DNA of 64,000 bases from Poseidonocella pacifica (GCF_900111875.1 NZ_FOJU01000002.1:372001-436000); one strand, 5' to 3'. Counted from the first letter of the stretch, positions 9,702-19,383 are shown. A program made the numbers and translations. Notes: generated from the letters alone by a model not told the origin.

Positions 9702-11249
9702 ATGATGAAACACATCACACAACGCGCAGGCCTTGGCGCCGCGCTCGCCCTCGGAGCGCTTCCGGCACAGGCGCAGGGGATCGACGAGACGATCAACCGG
9801 GTCTTTGCCGACTACACAGGCTGGTATGTCGGACTGATCTTCGCTGACCTGCCGGGCACGAACTTTTCGTGGATCGCGCTCTGGCTCGTGGTGGCCGCGC
9901 TGATTTTCACATTCTACTTTGGATTTATCCAACTCAAGGGTTTCGCCCATTCCATCCGGTTGGTGAAGGGCGACTATTCCGATCCCGACGACGCGGGCGA
10001 GGTCAGCCACTTTCAGGCGCTGACAACCGCTCTGTCGGGCACGGTCGGTCTCGGCAATATCGCAGGTGTCGCGGTTGCCGTGGGGATCGGCGGGCCGGGG
10101 GCTACCTTCTGGATGGTCATGGCCGGCCTCTTTGGCATGGCCACCAAGTTCACCGAATGTACGCTGGGGGTGAAATACCGCAACGAGTATCCAGACGGCA
10201 CGGTCTCCGGTGGGCCGATGTATTATATCACCAAGGGCTTCAAGGAACGCGGTTATCCCGGTGGAAGCTTCCTTGCGGTGCTATTCTGCATCTTCACGAT
10301 CCTTGGTGCCTTGGGCGGCGGCAACATGTTTCAAGCCAACCAAGCGCACGCACAGATCGCGAATGTGGTTGGGGACTACCCGGGATGGATCACCGGGATC
10401 ATTCTTGCCGTCGTCACCTTCACGGTGATCGTTGGCGGGCTGCAATCCATCGCCCGCGTGACAGAGAAGGTCGTTCCTTTCATGGGCATTTTCTATGTCT
10501 TGGTCTCTCTCCTCATCCTTGTGATGAACGCGGATCAGATCCTCTGGGCCTTTGGTCGCATCTTTGAGGGCGCATTTACCGGGCTCGGCGTCATGGGCGG
10601 CTTCACCGGGGCGTTGATCCAAGGCTTCCGCCGCGCGGCATTCTCGAACGAGGCCGGCATCGGTTCCGCCGCCATTGCCCACTCCGCCGTGCGCACGAAA
10701 GAACCGGTAACAGAAGGCTATGTCGCTCTGCTCGAGCCGTTCATCGATACGGTCGTGATCTGCACCATGACGGCGCTCGTCATCGTCATCACGGGCGTGC
10801 TCAACGTCGATGCGGAAACCGGGCTCTATATCTGGAACGCAGAAGCGGGCCGCATTTCCACCGACGGCGAGGTTGCCGGCGTGGCGCTAACCTCCGCTGC
10901 CTATGCGCGGGCCTTCTCATGGTTCCCCGTCCTGCTGGCCATCGCGGTGGTGCTCTTTGCCTTCTCCACGATGATCAGCTGGTCCTACTACGGGCTGAAG
11001 GCGTGGACCTACCTCTTCGGCGAGGGCAAGACCAAGGAGACGGTGTTCAAGGTCATATTCTGCCTCTTCATCGTGATCGGCTCCGCGGCCAACCTTGGCC
11101 CGGTAATCGACTTCTCCGATGCCATGCTCTTCTCCATGGCGGTGGTGAACGTTATTGCGCTCTACCTGTTGATGCCCATCGTCAAGCGCGAGGTGAACTC
11201 CTACGTCACCCGCCTCCGCGCGGGCGAGATCAAACGTTTCAAGAGCTGA
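9702..11249 (+). CDS. Sodium:alanine symporter, AGCS family
   Basis: About 515 residues with 10-11 membrane helices. It matches the alanine/glycine:cation symporter family: FQALTTALSGTVGLGNIAGVAVAVGIGGPGATFWM is characteristic, as are GGPMYYI and NEAGIGSAAIAHSA further on. It would import alanine or glycine with sodium. An N-terminal segment (LGAALALGALPAQAQ) resembles a cleavable signal peptide, seen in some roseobacter members. The ATG at 9702 (with a second ATG at 9705) follows AGGACAGGG. A longer in-frame opening back to 9531 overlaps the Usp gene and is not convincing. Confidence 0.93.
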   Translation: MMKHITQRAGLGAALALGALPAQAQGIDETINRVFADYTGWYVGLIFADLPGTNFSWIALWLVVAALIFTFYFGFIQLKGFAHSIRLVKGDYSDPDDAGEVSHFQALTTALSGTVGLGNIAGVAVAVGIGGPGATFWMVMAGLFGMATKFTECTLGVKYRNEYPDGTVSGGPMYYITKGFKERGYPGGSFLAVLFCIFTILGALGGGNMFQANQAHAQIANVVGDYPGWITGIILAVVTFTVIVGGLQSIARVTEKVVPFMGIFYVLVSLLILVMNADQILWAFGRIFEGAFTGLGVMGGFTGALIQGFRRAAFSNEAGIGSAAIAHSAVRTKEPVTEGYVALLEPFIDTVVICTMTALVIVITGVLNVDAETGLYIWNAEAGRISTDGEVAGVALTSAAYARAFSWFPVLLAIAVVLFAFSTMISWSYYGLKAWTYLFGEGKTKETVFKVIFCLFIVIGSAANLGPVIDFSDAMLFSMAVVNVIALYLLMPIVKREVNSYVTRLRAGEIKRFKS

Positions 11250-11258
11250 AAATGGCGA

Positions 11259-11282
11259 GGCCCCCGGCGCAGTCTGGGGGCC
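11259..11282 (+). terminator. Hairpin after the alanine symporter gene
   Basis: Arms 11259-11265 (GGCCCCC) and 11276-11282 form a perfect 7-bp stem with a 10-base loop, starting 10 bases after the stop codon. There is no clear T-run, so it may be a weak terminator or an RNA-stabilising hairpin. Confidence 0.4.
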
Positions 11283-11397
11283 ATTCCAGAATCAGGATGC
11301 CGAACAGGACTAGGGAAACCACGTAGGATAGGTCGGACTTGACGCAATTGAGTTCTTCGGGAAGCTTAGAAGGCATTTTCGACTGGATGAGATTACG

Positions 11398-11931
11398 ATG
11401 TTCAAACTACTTCGCCGCCTATTTCAGCGGCCTCGCAATCAGCCTGAACCCCCTGACCCCATATCGCCCAGAAGTTTCTCTCAATCTATCCCGGCGAAAC
11501 CTATTCGAGTCGAAGACACAAGGCCGCCTTCCCGCGTCTCCACGACCAAAAGTCTCGAAGGGAAATGCTATGTGATCGACGGGGACACGATAGTTATCAG
11601 TGGAACCAAGATCAGGATCGCAGGAATCGATGCTCCCGAGCTTGATCACCCTTGGGGGAAAAGATCGAAATTCGTTTTGGTCAACATGTGCAAAGGCAAG
11701 ATCGTCACCGCCGAAATCACGGAGGACATATCTTATGATCGGATCGTGGCCAAATGCACATTGCCGGACGGCACCGATATTGCAGCGGAACTGGTGAAAC
11801 AAGGGCTCGCCTTGGACTGGCCGAAATTCTCTGGGGGTAAATACGGCCACCTCGAACCAGAAGGTGTGAGGAAAAAGCTGTGGCGCGCCCACGCCCGTCA
11901 AAAAGGAGCCATGCGAGCTTTCAATTCATAG
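11398..11931 (+). CDS. Staphylococcal nuclease-like (SNase) domain protein
   Basis: A 177-residue protein. A basic, proline-rich N-terminal 50 residues precede an SNase/thermonuclease fold starting at VIDGDTIVISGTKIRIAGID and continuing APELDHPWG, which holds the usual Arg, Asp and Glu of the active site. A later Arg occurs in SYDRIVAKC. Members cut nucleic acids in a calcium-dependent way, or are degenerate relatives. The N-terminus is not a clear signal peptide, so its location is uncertain. Base composition is less GC-rich than the flanking genes, suggesting acquisition. It stands alone between the symporter and the cyclotransferase-like gene. Confidence 0.8.
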   Translation: MFKLLRRLFQRPRNQPEPPDPISPRSFSQSIPAKPIRVEDTRPPSRVSTTKSLEGKCYVIDGDTIVISGTKIRIAGIDAPELDHPWGKRSKFVLVNMCKGKIVTAEITEDISYDRIVAKCTLPDGTDIAAELVKQGLALDWPKFSGGKYGHLEPEGVRKKLWRAHARQKGAMRAFNS

Positions 11932-11972
11932 CCTCTTGCGCCTCAATGCCCCTCGTGAGAGCTGCATCCCCC

Positions 11973-12581
11973 ATGAACCACCCCTTTTTCTTCGGCTACG
12001 GCAGCCTCGTGAACCGTGCCACGCATGACTATCCTTCGGCGACGCCTGCGTCGGTGGCGGGCTGGCGCCGGGTCTGGCGCCACACTGGGCTGCGCCCCGT
12101 TGCGTTTCTGTCCGTAGAACCCTGCGCCACGACCGAGATCTCCGGCCTCATCGCGCAGGTGCCCGGAGGCGACTGGGCAGCGCTGGACGCCCGTGAGGCC
12201 GCCTACGACCGGCTCGATGCCACCCATCAGGTTCGCCATGACTTGCCCGCCCCCGCGCCTGTCGCGATCTATTCTGTCGCACGGGCACACCGAGCGCGCA
12301 CCGAGGATCGGCATCCGATCCTGCTAAGCTACCTCGACGTGGTCGTTCAGGGATTCGCGCGCGAGCATGGGGAGGCCGGCGTCGCCGACTTTTTTGCGAC
12401 GACGGATGGCTGGGATGGTCCGGTCTATGATGATCGGGAAAATCCGCTCTATCCTCGCCATCAGATCCTCAGCGCCGAAGAACGCGCGCTGGTAGACGAA
12501 CACCTCACACGCCGCAAGGTCCTCATTATAGATGAGGCCCCCGCGCTCATGCGGTCAGTTCAACCCTTGCCCGCCCCCTGA
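11973..12581 (+). CDS. Gamma-glutamylcyclotransferase-like protein
   Basis: A 202-residue protein beginning with PFFFGYGSLVNRAT, the conserved GYGSL motif of the GGCT/AIG2/ChaC fold. That fold releases 5-oxoproline from gamma-glutamyl peptides such as glutathione. DAREAAYDRL supplies the expected glutamate region. Substrate specificity cannot be assigned. The start at 11973 puts the motif at residues 5-11; the longer upstream opening overlaps the nuclease gene. It converges on gltX with a 22-base gap. Confidence 0.75.
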   Translation: MNHPFFFGYGSLVNRATHDYPSATPASVAGWRRVWRHTGLRPVAFLSVEPCATTEISGLIAQVPGGDWAALDAREAAYDRLDATHQVRHDLPAPAPVAIYSVARAHRARTEDRHPILLSYLDVVVQGFAREHGEAGVADFFATTDGWDGPVYDDRENPLYPRHQILSAEERALVDEHLTRRKVLIIDEAPALMRSVQPLPAP

Positions 12582-12603
12582 GGACGGCTCCAAACGGATT
12601 GGA

Positions 12604-13929
12604 TCATCCCCGCGCGCGGATCACCTGCAACAGCGGGAGCACCTTGCTCATGTCCGGCCCGTTCGCCCGGCCGGTCAGCGCCTTGCGCAGCGGCATGAAC
12701 AGCCCCTTGCCCTTGCGCCCCGTCGCGTCCTTGACCGCAGCGGTCCAGGTTCCCCAAGTGCTTTCGTCGTGCGGACCTTCGGGCAGCAAGCTGAGCGCCT
12801 CGGCGATGAAGGCCTCATCTTCGGCGTCGATCAACGGCTCGGCCCCGTCGCGGAACAAGGCCCACCATTCTTCAAGGTCGTGCCGCGTGGTGATGTTGTC
12901 ACGCGTAACGGTCCAGAAACGTTCGGCTTGGTCCGCAGGCACGCCCAGAGTCTCGATCTCGGCTTTCACTGCGGGGAATTCCGTCTTTTGCAAGACATGG
13001 GCGGTCAGCGGGAAAAGATCCTCCACGTCGAACTTTGTCGGCGCAGACCCGAAATGGTCCAGATCGAAGCCTTCCGCAATCTCCTCGAGGGAGGAGAAGA
13101 CCTCAACCGGCTGGCTGGAGCCCAGCCGCGCCATAAGCGAAAGCAGCGCCATCGGCTCCACCCCGCGTTCGCGTAGATCGCGCAGCGCCAGAGTGCCAAG
13201 CCGCTTGGACAGGGCCTCACCTTGCGGTCCGGTCAGCAAGGAATGGTGGGCAAACTGCGGAACATTGCCCCCCAGCGCGCTGATGATCTGAATCTGCGTC
13301 GCGGTGTTGGTCACGTGGTCGGAGCCGCGCACCACATGCGTCACACCCATCTCGGTGTCGTCCACCACGGAGGCAATCGTATAGAGCACCTGCCCGTCCG
13401 CGCGGATCAGAACCGGGTCCGAAACGGACGCCGCATCAATGGAGATATCCCCGAGGATGCCGTCGGCCCATTCGATCCGCTCCTGATCGAGCTTGAAACG
13501 CCAGAACCCGTCGCCTCGCTCCGCCCGCAGCCTGGCCTTCTCTTCGTCCGAAAGTGCCAGAGCGGCGCGGTCATAGACCGGCGGCTTGCCCATATTGAGC
13601 TGTTTCTTCCGCTTGAGATCAAGCTCCGTCGGGGTCTCGAAACACTCATAGAACCGGCCCATGTCGCGCAAACGCTGCGCGGCATCCTCGTAGCGGTCAA
13701 GCCGTTCCGACTGCCGCTCCACCCTGTCCCATGTCAAGCCCAGCCATTCGAGGTCTTCCTTGATGGCGTCGACATAGTGCTCCTTGGAGCGTTCAGGATC
13801 CGTGTCATCGATCCGCAGGATGAACTGCCCGCCGGCCTTGCGCGCGATCAGGTAGTTGAAAAGCGCAGTGCGCAGGTTGCCGACATGAATGAAACCGGTG
13901 GGCGACGGGGCAAAACGGGTGGTGGTCAT
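12604..13929 (-). CDS. gltX: Glutamyl-tRNA synthetase
   Basis: A 441-residue class I aminoacyl-tRNA synthetase. FAPSPTGFIHVGNLRTALFN holds the HIGH-type motif (HVGN) and GEALSKRLG is the KMSKS-type loop. It charges tRNA-Glu in the cytoplasm. Alphaproteobacteria often carry two GltX copies, one sometimes charging tRNA-Gln for later amidation. This copy is shorter than E. coli GltX (471), and which type it is cannot be told here. The ATG at 13929 has an AGGAGG site just upstream. Confidence 0.95.
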   Translation of the reverse strand: MTTTRFAPSPTGFIHVGNLRTALFNYLIARKAGGQFILRIDDTDPERSKEHYVDAIKEDLEWLGLTWDRVERQSERLDRYEDAAQRLRDMGRFYECFETPTELDLKRKKQLNMGKPPVYDRAALALSDEEKARLRAERGDGFWRFKLDQERIEWADGILGDISIDAASVSDPVLIRADGQVLYTIASVVDDTEMGVTHVVRGSDHVTNTATQIQIISALGGNVPQFAHHSLLTGPQGEALSKRLGTLALRDLRERGVEPMALLSLMARLGSSQPVEVFSSLEEIAEGFDLDHFGSAPTKFDVEDLFPLTAHVLQKTEFPAVKAEIETLGVPADQAERFWTVTRDNITTRHDLEEWWALFRDGAEPLIDAEDEAFIAEALSLLPEGPHDESTWGTWTAAVKDATGRKGKGLFMPLRKALTGRANGPDMSKVLPLLQVIRARG

Positions 13930-14068
13930 CGGATAGCCTCCTGTTGCGCGCTCCATTCCACAGCGACCCGGTTTTGTCCAGCAGGGGCGGCATTTCCGTC
14001 AAATGCAACTCTTAACTTGGCGGAAAGATGAGGTCGCTAACGCTGAGCGCTGAAAAATCGTGGTGACC

Positions 14069-14365
14069 ATGTCAAACGCCGTTCCAATCTTCCTCGCGCT
14101 GGCCCTCAGCTTCGGCGCGCCGCTTCTGTCGCTCGCGGCTCTTCCCGCCGCCACGACGGAAGAGGGCCCCGTGCTCGTGGTCGGGGCGCCGTGGCGTGAT
14201 CTGACTGAATTGGTCCGTGCGAGCGGTGCCCGGCCCATCGGACCGGTACAGGCCCCCTTCGCGGTTCTCGCCGATGCCGACGCCGGTGCACGCGAGCGCC
14301 TTGCCAGTAGTCATACCTGGGCCGTTCTGCCGGCCCGGGCTCTAGCCAAACTGTGCGGAGCATAG
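14069..14365 (+). CDS. Small membrane or exported protein, unknown
   Basis: A 98-residue protein with one hydrophobic N-terminal segment (SNAVPIFLALALSFGAPLL), which could be a signal peptide or an anchor, then a soluble part containing LVVGAPWRDLTELVRASGA and a final Cys. No family is recognised. The ATG at 14069 is chosen; two GTG codons just upstream (14060, 14063) are alternatives. Its stop lies 4 bases before the chemoreceptor gene, so the pair is probably one transcript and the protein may serve the same signalling unit. Confidence 0.55.
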   Translation: MSNAVPIFLALALSFGAPLLSLAALPAATTEEGPVLVVGAPWRDLTELVRASGARPIGPVQAPFAVLADADAGARERLASSHTWAVLPARALAKLCGA

Positions 14366-14369
14366 ATCA

Positions 14370-16085
14370 ATGCCGACTGAAACTCATCAACCACGCGACA
14401 GCGCCCGTACGGCTCTCAAGGCCTTGGCACTTTGCGCTATGGCCGGCCCCTTTCACACCGTTGGCGCGGCGGTTTTCGCAGGCAACGATATACTGCCGAT
14501 CCTTCTGGCCTCACTCGCTCTATCCGGGTTCGCACTTGCCGCCCTCAGGCTCAGCCCCGCCTCCGGGCGTATGACGGTCGCACTGGCAAATGTCGGGCAG
14601 ATCATGGTTTTGACCGCGGCCTTCGCCGGGCACCCGTGGCAAATCGACAGCCACATGGCCTATTTTGCGACCCTTGCGATGTTGATCGCCCTGATGGATT
14701 TCTCGGTGGTCCTCGCTGCGGCGGCCGCGGTGGTCGTGCAGCACCTCGGCCTGACGGTTCTGCTTCCGGTGCTCATCTATCCCGATGGCGATCTCTTCGG
14801 GAACGTCGCCCGGACCTTGATGCACGGCGCAATCGTGGCGGTCGAAGTCGTCGTCATCGTGGTGACGATCCGCACAATGCGCCAGCTGAACCGCGACAAT
14901 GCCGAACAGCTCGCACATGCTGAACAGATGTCTGCCGAGATGGCCCGCGAGAAAGCCGACGCAGAAAACGCGCGCGCACTTGCGGAAAAAGCCGAAGCCG
15001 ATGCCATGAAATCGCTGGAAGAGTCCCGCCGCGCCACCGCTCGGGCGGACGAAGAGCGTTTGCGCAAGGAAGCAGCCGAGGCCGACGCCAAGCGCCGCGA
15101 CGCCGAAGTCATGGCCCACCGGGAGCGCACCGCGGCGGAGCTTCGCAAGGTGATGGAGGAGTTGCGCTTCGGCCTTAGCCAGCTTGCCGATGGCCGGCTC
15201 GATATTCGCATCGAATCGCCCTTCCCGGAGACCTACGAAGCGCTTCGCATGGACTTCAACACGACGATGGAGGGCCTCGCCCAGACGATCGGGGACGTGA
15301 CCGCCCACATTCTCTCGGTCGAAACCGATGTCCGGAGCATCAGCGAGACAACGACAAACCTTTCGGATCAGACCGAATCGCAGTCGAGCAGCCTGCAGAG
15401 CACGTCGAGTTCCATCGACGCCCTCACCACGGCGGTGCAGCACGCGGCGGCGCAGGCGCGGGAGGCCAACGAAAAGGTACGCTTCGCCCGGCAAAGCGCC
15501 AATGATGGGGAACGCATCGTGGGCGATGCCGTCGCCGCCATGCGCGGGATCGAAGAAGCCTCGCAGCAGATTTCCCAAGTCACCTCTTTGATCGACGATA
15601 TCGCGTTCCAGACGAGCCTTCTGGCGCTTAACGCCGGGGTCGAAGCGGCCCGCGCGGGAGAAGCCGGCAAGAGCTTTGCCGTCGTTGCCTCCGAAGTTCG
15701 GGATCTGGCGTTGCGCTCTTCGGATGCGGCGCGAGAAATCGGCACGCTGATCGCACAAAGCGATGCACAGGTGAAAAACGGCGTTTCACAAGTGGAGCGC
15801 ACCGGCGAGGCCCTTGAGGGGATCATCGCCAACGTGGCCGACATCGCCACGCTCATCGACGGCGTGCAATCCTCGGCGGAAACGCAATCCACCGGGATCT
15901 CCGCGATCAATGAAACCGTGTCGCAGATCGGTAGCGCCACTCAGCACATCGTCGCCGTGTTCGAGGAAACCTCCGCCGCAAGCATTTCGGTGAGCAACGA
16001 TGTCATGCATCTGCGCTCTCTCGTCAGCCAGTTCAGAGTGACCCCAACCAAAGCCCATGAGCGCCGGGACGCGAAAGCGTCCTGA
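14370..16085 (+). CDS. Methyl-accepting chemotaxis protein with membrane-embedded sensor
   Basis: A 571-residue chemoreceptor. The first 175 residues form about five or six hydrophobic helices with no sizeable periplasmic domain. A long charged coiled coil rich in Ala, Glu and Lys (about 180-270) follows, then a HAMP-like segment near LADGRLDIRI. The signalling domain (about 310-560) has its hairpin tip at DDIAFQTSLLALNAGVEAAR. It would couple to CheA/CheW and control motility. The lack of an external domain suggests that it senses something in or across the membrane. No che or flagellar genes lie nearby. Confidence 0.93.
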   Translation: MPTETHQPRDSARTALKALALCAMAGPFHTVGAAVFAGNDILPILLASLALSGFALAALRLSPASGRMTVALANVGQIMVLTAAFAGHPWQIDSHMAYFATLAMLIALMDFSVVLAAAAAVVVQHLGLTVLLPVLIYPDGDLFGNVARTLMHGAIVAVEVVVIVVTIRTMRQLNRDNAEQLAHAEQMSAEMAREKADAENARALAEKAEADAMKSLEESRRATARADEERLRKEAAEADAKRRDAEVMAHRERTAAELRKVMEELRFGLSQLADGRLDIRIESPFPETYEALRMDFNTTMEGLAQTIGDVTAHILSVETDVRSISETTTNLSDQTESQSSSLQSTSSSIDALTTAVQHAAAQAREANEKVRFARQSANDGERIVGDAVAAMRGIEEASQQISQVTSLIDDIAFQTSLLALNAGVEAARAGEAGKSFAVVASEVRDLALRSSDAAREIGTLIAQSDAQVKNGVSQVERTGEALEGIIANVADIATLIDGVQSSAETQSTGISAINETVSQIGSATQHIVAVFEETSAASISVSNDVMHLRSLVSQFRVTPTKAHERRDAKAS

Positions 16086-16089
16086 CGAC

Positions 16090-17748
16090 CTAGCTGGGAT
16101 CGCGCCAGCGGTTGACGATCGGATAGCGCCGGTCGAGCCAGAATGCACCCTTGCTGAGCCGCGTGCCGGGCGCGGATTGAAACCGCTTGTACTCACTGAG
16201 ATAGAGCAACCGCTCCACCTGTTTCACGACCTCCCGATCATAGCCCGCCGCCACACAATCGGAGACCGAAGCCTCCTGATCCACCAGCAGGTCAAGAATG
16301 CCGTCTAGGATATCGTAGTCCGGCAAGCTGTCGCTGTCCTTCTGGTCTTCCCGCAACTCGGCCGATGGGGGCTTGTCGATGATCGCCGTGGGGATCACCT
16401 CGCCCGCAGGGCCGTTCATCCACGGGTGGTGGTGTGTGTTGCGCCAGCGTGAAATCTCGAACACCCGCGTCTTGTAGAGATCCTTGATCGGATTATAGCC
16501 ACCCGCCATGTCGCCATAGATCGTCGCATAGCCCACGGCCACTTCGGACTTGTTCCCGGTCGTCAGGAGCATCTCACCGAACTTGTTCGACAGCGCCATC
16601 AGAAGCAAACCGCGAATGCGCGATTGTATGTTTTCTTCCGTGAGGTCCGGTTTCAGCCCCTCAAATAGGGGCGCAAGCGTCTCCGTCACCGCGCCGCGCA
16701 CCGCACCGATGGGCACAGTCTCATAGTGACACCCCAAAGCCTCTGCCGCCGCCCGCGCGTCCGTCAATGACCCCTCCGAGGTGTATTCCGATGGCAGCAT
16801 GACACAGCGCACGTTCGCAGGGCCCAGCGCATCGACGGCAATTGCCGCCACCAGCGCGCTATCGATCCCGCCAGACATTCCCAAGAGCACCTTGGTGAAC
16901 CCGGTCTTGCGGCAATAATCCCGCAAAGCCAGAACCATCGCGTTGTAATCCTGCTCCAGCGCGCCGGGATGAACCGCAACCTCGCCGGGAAGGATACGCC
17001 AACCGTCCGCCTCACGCGCCAGATCGAGATGCGCGATCCCCTCCTCGAACACGGGCATCTGCATGGCCAGTGCGCCGCCGGGGTTAAGCGCAAAGCTTGC
17101 CCCGTCGAACACCTGATCATCCTGCCCGCCCACCATGTTGAGATAGATCAACGGCAAACCCGTCTCTACCACACGGGAAACCATGTGGTTGAGCCGTACC
17201 TCCTGTTTTTCGCGGTAGTAGGGGGAGCCATTGGGAACGAGCAGGAATTCGGCCCCCGTCTCGGCCAGCGTCTCTGCGACATCCTCAAACCACGCATCCT
17301 CACAGATCGGGCTGCCGATCCGGACACCATTGATGCTGTAGGGCCCCATGATCGGGCCGGAGTCAAAGATCCGCTGTTCGTCGAAAACTGTCTCGTTGGG
17401 CAAGTGATGCTTGAGCACCGTCGCGCCGATCCGCCCCCCGTCGAGCACGTAGTAGGCGTTGAAGAATTCCGCCCCCTCCAGCGCCGGGCCGCCAATCCCG
17501 AGCGCCGGCCCCTCGGCACATTCGCGCGCCAGCGTCTCGATCGCGGCGATGGCTGCCTGATGGACCACGGGTTTGCGCACCAGATCCTGCGGGTTGTAGC
17601 CAAGGATGAACATCTCCGGCAGCGCCACGAAATCCGCCCCGGCCTCGCGCCCGGTCTCCCATGCGGCACGGGCCTTGGCCGCGTTTCCTGCGATGTCTCC
17701 CATCACCGGGTTCAGTTGCGCCAGTGTGAGCCTGAATGTGTCGGCCAT
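16090..17748 (-). CDS. nadE: Glutamine-dependent NAD+ synthase
   Basis: A 552-residue two-domain enzyme. The N-terminal half is a nitrilase-type glutaminase (Glu in VALPEMFILGYNP, Cys in GSPICEDAWF). The C-terminal half is the ATP-dependent NAD synthase with the pyrophosphatase P-loop GMSGGIDSALVAAI and TGNKSEVAVGYATIYGD. It makes NAD+ from deamido-NAD+, ATP and glutamine. The start at 17748 begins directly at the glutaminase domain. The gene ends 5 bases from the convergent chemoreceptor and starts 169 bases from the divergent MORN gene. Confidence 0.95.
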   Translation of the reverse strand: MADTFRLTLAQLNPVMGDIAGNAAKARAAWETGREAGADFVALPEMFILGYNPQDLVRKPVVHQAAIAAIETLARECAEGPALGIGGPALEGAEFFNAYYVLDGGRIGATVLKHHLPNETVFDEQRIFDSGPIMGPYSINGVRIGSPICEDAWFEDVAETLAETGAEFLLVPNGSPYYREKQEVRLNHMVSRVVETGLPLIYLNMVGGQDDQVFDGASFALNPGGALAMQMPVFEEGIAHLDLAREADGWRILPGEVAVHPGALEQDYNAMVLALRDYCRKTGFTKVLLGMSGGIDSALVAAIAVDALGPANVRCVMLPSEYTSEGSLTDARAAAEALGCHYETVPIGAVRGAVTETLAPLFEGLKPDLTEENIQSRIRGLLLMALSNKFGEMLLTTGNKSEVAVGYATIYGDMAGGYNPIKDLYKTRVFEISRWRNTHHHPWMNGPAGEVIPTAIIDKPPSAELREDQKDSDSLPDYDILDGILDLLVDQEASVSDCVAAGYDREVVKQVERLLYLSEYKRFQSAPGTRLSKGAFWLDRRYPIVNRWRDPS

Positions 17749-17917
17749 GGCCTGCCTCTCCTGTGTCTTGCGGCTCTTTATCAGATTGGCCCGCCGGGAA
17801 AACCCGCTTCGGGCAAAAGAGATTGCCCCTCCCATGTCCGTCGATTACCGTGCGGCCCATGCGATTGATATCCGACCGGTCCGGGCAGTTCGAAATCGAC
17901 AAGAAACGGTGACAGGC

Positions 17918-19303
17918 ATGCGAAAGACAATAGCGGTTGGCGCGCTCCTCATGGCGCTTCCCGTCGCGCTCGCGGCGCAGGACGATACGGTCCTCACGAA
18001 GCAATACGACGATGGCGGTGTCTATGAAGGCACGTTCAAAGGGGGCCTGCAACACGGCACCGGCACCTATCGCCTTCCCAACGGCTATGAATACACCGGT
18101 GACTGGAATGAGGGCAAAATCCAAGGCGAGGGCGTCGCGCGCTTTCCCAACGGATCAGTCTATGAAGGCGAATTCCTGGACGGCAAGCCCGAAGGTCAGG
18201 GCAAGATCACCTTCGCCGATGGCGGCACTTTCGAAGGAAGCTGGAGCGACGGCAAGATCAACGGCGAGGGTGTCGCCGTCTATGCCGATGGCTCCCGCTA
18301 TGAAGGCGGCTTCAGCAACGCCCAGCATCACGGCACGGGGCGGCTCGAAAGCCCCTCCGGTTATATCTACGAAGGCGATTGGGCCAACGGCGTCAAGCAT
18401 GGCGAGGGCCGCATCACCTATCCCGACGGATCTGTCTATGAAGGCAGCATCGTCGAGGGAGAGCGCGAGGGCACCGGCACCCTCACCATGGCCGATGGCA
18501 TGACCTATGTGGGCGACTGGGCCGACGGACAGATCGACGGCACCGGAACGCTCACCCAACCCAATGGCGATGTCTACGAGGGCGAGCTGTCCGCAGGGCG
18601 CCGGCAGGGACAGGGGCGCGTCACCTATGCCAATGGAGATGTCTACGAAGGTGGGTTCGAGGATGATCGCCGGCAGGGCGAAGGCCGCTTCACCGGGACT
18701 GACGGATATGTCTATTCCGGCGCGTGGTCCGATGGGAAGATCGAGGGCGAAGGTCAGGTCACCTATCCCGACGGATCGGTCTATACCGGCCACTTCAGCG
18801 ACGACCTCGCCGATGGGATTGGCCGCATCGTTTACCCGGCGGGCAACAGCTATGAGGGTGATTGGGAACGCGGCGTCATCTCTGGCAAGGGCCGCGCCGA
18901 ATACGCCAATGGCGTCGTCTACGAAGGCAGCTTCAAAGACGCCAGAAACCATGGCTTCGGCATCATGACCTATGCAGATGGCTATCGGTATGAGGGGAAC
19001 TGGGCCGAGGGCCAGCGTTCCGGCGCGGGCAAGGCCACCTATCCCGACGGAACCGTCTATGAGGGCAATTTCGCAGGCGGGCTGCGCCACGGCGAGGGCA
19101 AGATCACGATGCCCGACGGATTCGTCTATGAGGGCGCGTGGCAAGAGGGCGAAATCACCGGACGCGGAACCGCAACCTATGCCAATGGCGATGTCTATGA
19201 GGGCATGTTCGAGGGCGGCAAGCGTCAGGGCGAAGGCACGATGCGCTACTCTACGGGCGAGGAAGTGACCGGCATCTGGGACAACGGCGTTCTGACCGAC
19301 TGA
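17918..19303 (+). CDS. Secreted MORN-repeat protein
   Basis: A 461-residue protein: a signal peptide ending near LPVALAAQDD, a short linker, then 18 complete 23-residue MORN repeats (consensus YEGxWxxGxxxGxGxxxYPDG) with no gaps and a partial nineteenth at the C-terminus. The DNA therefore has a 69-base period. Residue 6 of successive repeats alternates Phe-like and Trp for most of the array. MORN arrays form long beta-hairpin rods that bind lipids, proteins or glycans; here one would be periplasmic or at the outer surface. There is no catalytic domain. The weak site GACAGGC precedes the ATG. Confidence 0.9.
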   Translation: MRKTIAVGALLMALPVALAAQDDTVLTKQYDDGGVYEGTFKGGLQHGTGTYRLPNGYEYTGDWNEGKIQGEGVARFPNGSVYEGEFLDGKPEGQGKITFADGGTFEGSWSDGKINGEGVAVYADGSRYEGGFSNAQHHGTGRLESPSGYIYEGDWANGVKHGEGRITYPDGSVYEGSIVEGEREGTGTLTMADGMTYVGDWADGQIDGTGTLTQPNGDVYEGELSAGRRQGQGRVTYANGDVYEGGFEDDRRQGEGRFTGTDGYVYSGAWSDGKIEGEGQVTYPDGSVYTGHFSDDLADGIGRIVYPAGNSYEGDWERGVISGKGRAEYANGVVYEGSFKDARNHGFGIMTYADGYRYEGNWAEGQRSGAGKATYPDGTVYEGNFAGGLRHGEGKITMPDGFVYEGAWQEGEITGRGTATYANGDVYEGMFEGGKRQGEGTMRYSTGEEVTGIWDNGVLTD

Positions 19304-19383
19304 CCCTTCAGGCGCGCCGGATCACTCCGGCCCGCCGCAACCAGCGTCCTTTCACGGATCAGGGTACCGATACACTCTCGGAG

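Noticed and set aside
18155-19144. 329-codon minus-strand frame across the MORN gene with its own 23-residue period
   Set aside because: The periodicity is forced by the 69-base repeats of the plus-strand MORN gene, which has a signal peptide and a precise family match.
17918-19303. Possible repeat array such as CRISPR at the 69-base repeats
   Set aside because: There are no identical direct repeats with unique spacers; the period is that of in-frame MORN repeats.
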